A stretch of DNA of 64,000 nucleotides from Drosophila pseudoobscura (lineage: Eukaryota; Arthropoda; Insecta; Diptera; Drosophilidae), in the NCBI RefSeq assembly GCF_009870125.1, contig NC_046683.1:9486001-9550000 (forward strand). The letters are read 5' to 3'. Below are positions 60,101 through 64,000 of this stretch, one piece after another. Position 1 is the stretch's first letter, and each line of letters starts with the position of its first letter. The translations under genes and the position numbers were made by a program. The notes beneath the pieces are model-generated. The model did no database searches. It saw only the letters and a program-made list of their open reading frames with translations, and had not been told where the DNA came from.

Positions 60101-60352
60101 CGGTCGCTTTTTTAGCTTCGGTCCATCTATAGAGTCATCTTATCTGAATAATAGGTATACCCATTGTCGTTGCACTGCTTTCTGTCTTTTATTTCTACAT
60201 CTTGGTTTACTTGCTGTTCACGGGTTGAACATTTCATTTTAACTATCCTTCTTCGCCGCAAAGTCTTCTAGCCTGGTTTTCAAGCAGTTCATTTAGTTTC
60301 GTTCGCCTCTGATGATACTGTTATGGAGCTGTGTATCGTTGATTCGCTTCAT

Positions 60353-60705
60353 TTTGGTTTTCCTTGCACTGCTTCATTCGAATGTGTACAGGGATCTGCT
60401 GCTCTACAGTGAACTGCTTTATATTGATAGCTAAAGTGATACACTGCTGTATAGTTGTCTGGAGATTCACTCCTGGCATTGCTTTATAGTTGTCTACTGC
60501 TTCACTCCTTGTACTGCTTCATATTTGTCTACTGATTCACTCCTGGCACTGCTTTATACTTATCTTGAGGGCTTTTCCACTGCTTCACTCCTTGCACTGC
60601 TCTATACCTATCTTGAGGGCTTCTCCACTGCTTCTCATGCTTCACTCCTTGCACTGCTTTATACCTATCTTGAGGGCTCTTGCACTGCTTTTACTGTAGA
60701 TCTCT
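60353..60705 (+). repeat. about 60-bp repeat, CACTGCTTTATACTTATCTTGAGGG type
   Basis: The clearest units (60546-60700) read CTTCACTCCTTGCACTGCTTTATA, then CCTATCTTGAGGGCTT(C/T), three times; degenerate ones precede them from 60353. Overlapping SLLALLYTYLEG frames are artefacts. Confidence 0.75.
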
Positions 60706-61609
60706 GTTGAAACAATGAATCATTCGCTAAATGATCATCAAAATATAGTTTCCGCGATTAAAGGTTATGCGAGTCTGTGTGTGTGTTGTACTTTCTCTCA
60801 TACTAGCGCCACGCCTCATTCCATACCATTCCAGTTGTAGGAAATTCTTTGCCCGCAGCACCATTCTTCTTCCACAGTCGTTCCAGTGTTTCGTTCCCCC
60901 TGGAAAGCAGCAGCAGCGTACAATTGGAAATGGTGACTAGTTCCATCATTCCATTCCATGCCATTCCATTCCATTCCACTGTGTTTTGTTGTGGCTCGCT
61001 CAATGATAATCCAATTAAATAACAACAGTTATAGATCTGAATACATATGTGCTATAGCCGTGTGTGTACATCTAATGTATCGGTATCTATAGGAGGCACA
61101 CATCTATCTGTGAGTGTATCTGTATCTGTATCGGTATCTATGGGCGGCACACATCTATCTGTGAGTGTATCTGTATCTATTTACAGTCTAAGTGCATTTA
61201 TAAATCAAATAATCTATGTGCTGACGTCCGTGTACGGTTCGTTCTGCTCCCAACTTCATTTCTCACTCCTCCTATGGCTATGGCTGTGCCTATTCCTCTG
61301 ACCGAAGCGCCGACCCTCCGCTGGTCCCCATCGTATTCCTCCATCTCCCCCTCCCTAATGACGTCAGCGTAATCGCAGAGGCAGCTTATAAAGAAAAAAA
61401 AACAACAACAACAAAAATAACAAACAAAATGCAAAGCAAACACAAGTAACAGTTCATAATGGAACGAATGGCGAAAGCGAAGAACGAAGAACGGAGAACG
61501 AAAACTACAAAAGAAAAAAGCAATATGTGTCGATAGGAAATTTCAAAGACAAACCAAAAACCAAGTACAGTGGTCACTCGAGAGTGAGGGAATAAAAGAA
61601 TATTCAAGC

Positions 61610-62230
61610 CGTACAGAATTTCGTCATTATCCTTTCGCTTATGGGAATTTTCTCCAATGAATCAATGGCTTTTTATTTCGAAGATATTCCTTTGAGAATA
61701 TTTTTCAGCGCATCATGGGAACTTTTATGGGAACTTTCAACAGCGGATCAAAGGGCTTTCATCCATTTCCTTACGGAAACGTTTTTGCAATGAAAGAAGG
61801 GCTCTTATTAAGAAGATATCCTCTCGCTTATGGTCATTTTGTGCAGTGAATCAAATTGTATCCTTTCGCCTATGGGAATTATCAACAGCAATAGCGTATT
61901 ATGGGATTTGTATTTCAAAGTTATCCATTTTCTTATAGGAAATTAGTATTTTTAAACCATTTTCTAATGGGTGCTTTGTATCCTTTTGATTATGGGAACT
62001 ATTAACATACAAAAAAAGATATAGATGATAATCTTTTTCACAAGATATTCATTCGTTTATGGGAAATTTTTACAGCAAATGAGTGGACTTTAATCCATTT
62101 AATTACAGTGAAACAAGGCCTTATTCTTCAATAGGTATCCGTTCGCTTATGGGCATATTGCACAGGAAATAAAGGCATTTTGAATTCGCTTATAGGAATT
62201 TTATTATTCGCGATGTCCTAGTGCAAGTTT
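61610..62230 (+). repeat. dispersed/tandem repeat with TATCCTTTCGCTTATGGGAA
   Basis: Around ten units of 55-100 bases carry TATCC(T)TTCGCTTATGGGAATTTT, a spacer with CAGCGAATCAA-like words, and GGGCTTT(C/T)AT. Single units also lie at 63341-63362 and 63820-63842, and a variant at 42148-42165. Confidence 0.65.
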
Positions 62231-64000
62231 TTGTATCAGAACTAGTCATATGCATTTTTTTAGAATAGGAATACAACTTTGTTGCTCTTTGCTCATCTGT
62301 ATCTGTGCTTAAAAAAAAGGGCCGCCACCGCTATAAGACGCAATGTGGAGGGTCAGTCGGAAAGGTCACACATATAATGGAACGCGATTCGCTCAAAGAT
62401 CCCCAGTATATAGAGGAAGAGACACAGATATAGATAACAGATATAGTTAGTTGCAAACCCGTATTAAAATACATACTATTTATGTACATATATAGAAAGT
62501 ACAAAGTGAACGGATGCACATCGTCATCGTCATCTTTTGTCGTGAGAGAAACAAAATTTCATTCATAAGGCACTAAGGCCAGGGTAATGGAAATTCTGGT
62601 TGGGACTGGGCTTTCTTACTGCTCTTATCCGCTCTCTCTCTCTCTCTACTTGTTCCCTCTATTTTGCTTTTGTTATCAGCGTTTTTTCTTTGTTTTCTAT
62701 TTATTTATATTTTTTTTATTCTTGCAATTCATTTCTATTTTTATTATAATAAAACAATGTCGGAGGTTGTCGCGCCGCTCTCTGTCCGTATCGCTCGCCT
62801 ACGATCTTCGATTTAGAATTATTTCAGATCTAAACCAAAAATAGGTCAAAAATTAAATTGAAATTAAAGAATATTTCAATCAAAAGTCAAAAAAAATCGG
62901 CCCTACCGCAGGGGATTGTCTATTTATTTATGTATCTTTATCTGTATCTGTATCTATCGCGTTTGCATTCCAAAATCTGAAAGAAATCGCTGACAACTGC
63001 GAGAAAGGCTGACAATTGTGTGGAATGGGATTGGGAAGTGGAATTGGAATTGAAATTGCATTTGGAACTGAACTGAAAACTGAACTCGAAAAAAACTGAA
63101 ACTGAAACCAGAAACTGGTTTCCCTTTCCCAATCCGCAGCCATGTGCATTGTCTATAGATTCCAGTTGAGAAGGGGGAGGAGGGGGGGGCACAGATAATT
63201 AGATACGCAGATACTCGTTTATAAAATGCAGTTCAATGGATCGTAATTTTCAAACATAAACAGAAAGAGCGACAGACAACATTCACGGGGAACATTCTTA
63301 ACGTCTACGATCCTCGATCCTTAACTCTTTGCGATCTCGTGTCCTTTCGCTTATGGGAATTTTGTTGAATGAAGCCACGCGTATCCCAGAGATTGTATAG
63401 AAAATGTCTCAATAAAATCCATTTAAAAATGATTTCGCATTTCGGACATTAGGCATTCCGTTTCGTTGTAATTTTCATTTAATCTTTCCCGTTTCTTTGT
63501 TGTACATTTTCTTTTGTTTTTTTTTTTTGTATTTCTATCGCTTTGCACGCAATCCGCAAATCAGTGGAAATCATATACATGTAGATATAGAGATATGTGT
63601 GGATATAGTGTACGATACAGTGTTGTGTATAGCGAAGATCAACCTCTCTCTCGCTCTCCATTCCCCCAACTCTCCATTCATCATTCTTTCTCGCTCGCCT
63701 TCTCTATCTCTCTGTTTTCTCTATTAACAAATGCCTGAAAGTACTGAGTAGATTCTGATTTTTCTCTACTTATAGGAAAAACGGTGGCGGGCTCTATACG
63801 TTTCGAGGGGCAGTTTGTAGCCTTTCGCTTAGGGGAATTTTTAAGAGAGACAGTTTTCGGAGAGGTCCTGGGGATACCTGATGGAAAGTTTTTACTCTGT
63901 AGAGATCTATAGAAGATTTTCCAAGGCAGAGTCTTCGAAATAGATGGAAGATCTCTCTGGGCGAAAGATCAAAGAATCTCACCCCATCCAAAGGACTCCA

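Larger units (their letters stand above)
53562..64000 (+). other. intron segment to the end of the window
   Basis: No exon with a start or splice pattern like those upstream. Contains the arrays at 53690-54120, 60353-60705 and 61610-62230, (TATC)n at 55825-55850, a G run at 56618-56634, AT-rich sequence 56050-56420, CAG/AGC runs at 58400-58485, (CA)n at 58860-58880 and TGTATC runs at 55255-55275, 61115-61170 and 62935-62957. ATG frames at 54908 (150 codons) and 58777 (104 codons) were judged chance. Confidence 0.45.

Noticed and set aside
61567..61590. TACAGTGGTCACTC and similar TACAGTGG words at 45804 and 37296
   Set aside because: Recalled transposon ends, but no matching inverted end or target duplication was found.

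Overview
The window is eukaryotic, almost entirely non-coding DNA of Drosophila type. Short introns have CTAAT-like branch sites, core promoters have TATA plus TCAGTT initiators, and (CA)n, (CAG)n, CAA and GA microsatellites are very dense. A Helitron-like DINE-1 element (51.2-52.3 kb) and the heavy satellite load suggest an obscura-group species (D. pseudoobscura or a relative). That species call is inference; no search or alignment was run.

Left end (1-2.7 kb): a divergent direct repeat is followed by a minus-strand Turandot-family stress gene. Its start codon is in a 23-base first exon separated from the rest by a 58-base intron. Next comes a decayed plus-strand sugar transporter (MFS, Tret1-like) broken into three reading frames.

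2.7-64 kb: this looks like the 5' part of one very long plus-strand gene. A housekeeping-type promoter (DRE and Motif-1-like sites) and a 5'UTR exon lie near 2.73-3.17 kb. The exon at about 4952-5266 encodes a 24-residue N-terminus recognisable as Tousled-like kinase (Tlk). Four or five further candidate first coding exons follow on the same strand: 10408-10446, 31860-31883, 33848-33916, 46988-47084 (weaker) and 52829-53561 (Q/H/N-rich). Every one ends at a donor in phase 0, so all could join one common exon beyond 64 kb. A zero-length recursive splice site at 26119/26120 supports a very long plus-strand intron. The kinase domain is not in the window.

The rest is intron carrying satellite arrays, TAGTATTTT-type AT-rich arrays, a cluster of CTCF-like motifs at 14.3-15.7 kb and DRE-like sites. 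Most long open frames here are microsatellite or minisatellite shadows. No tRNA, rRNA or CRISPR was seen.
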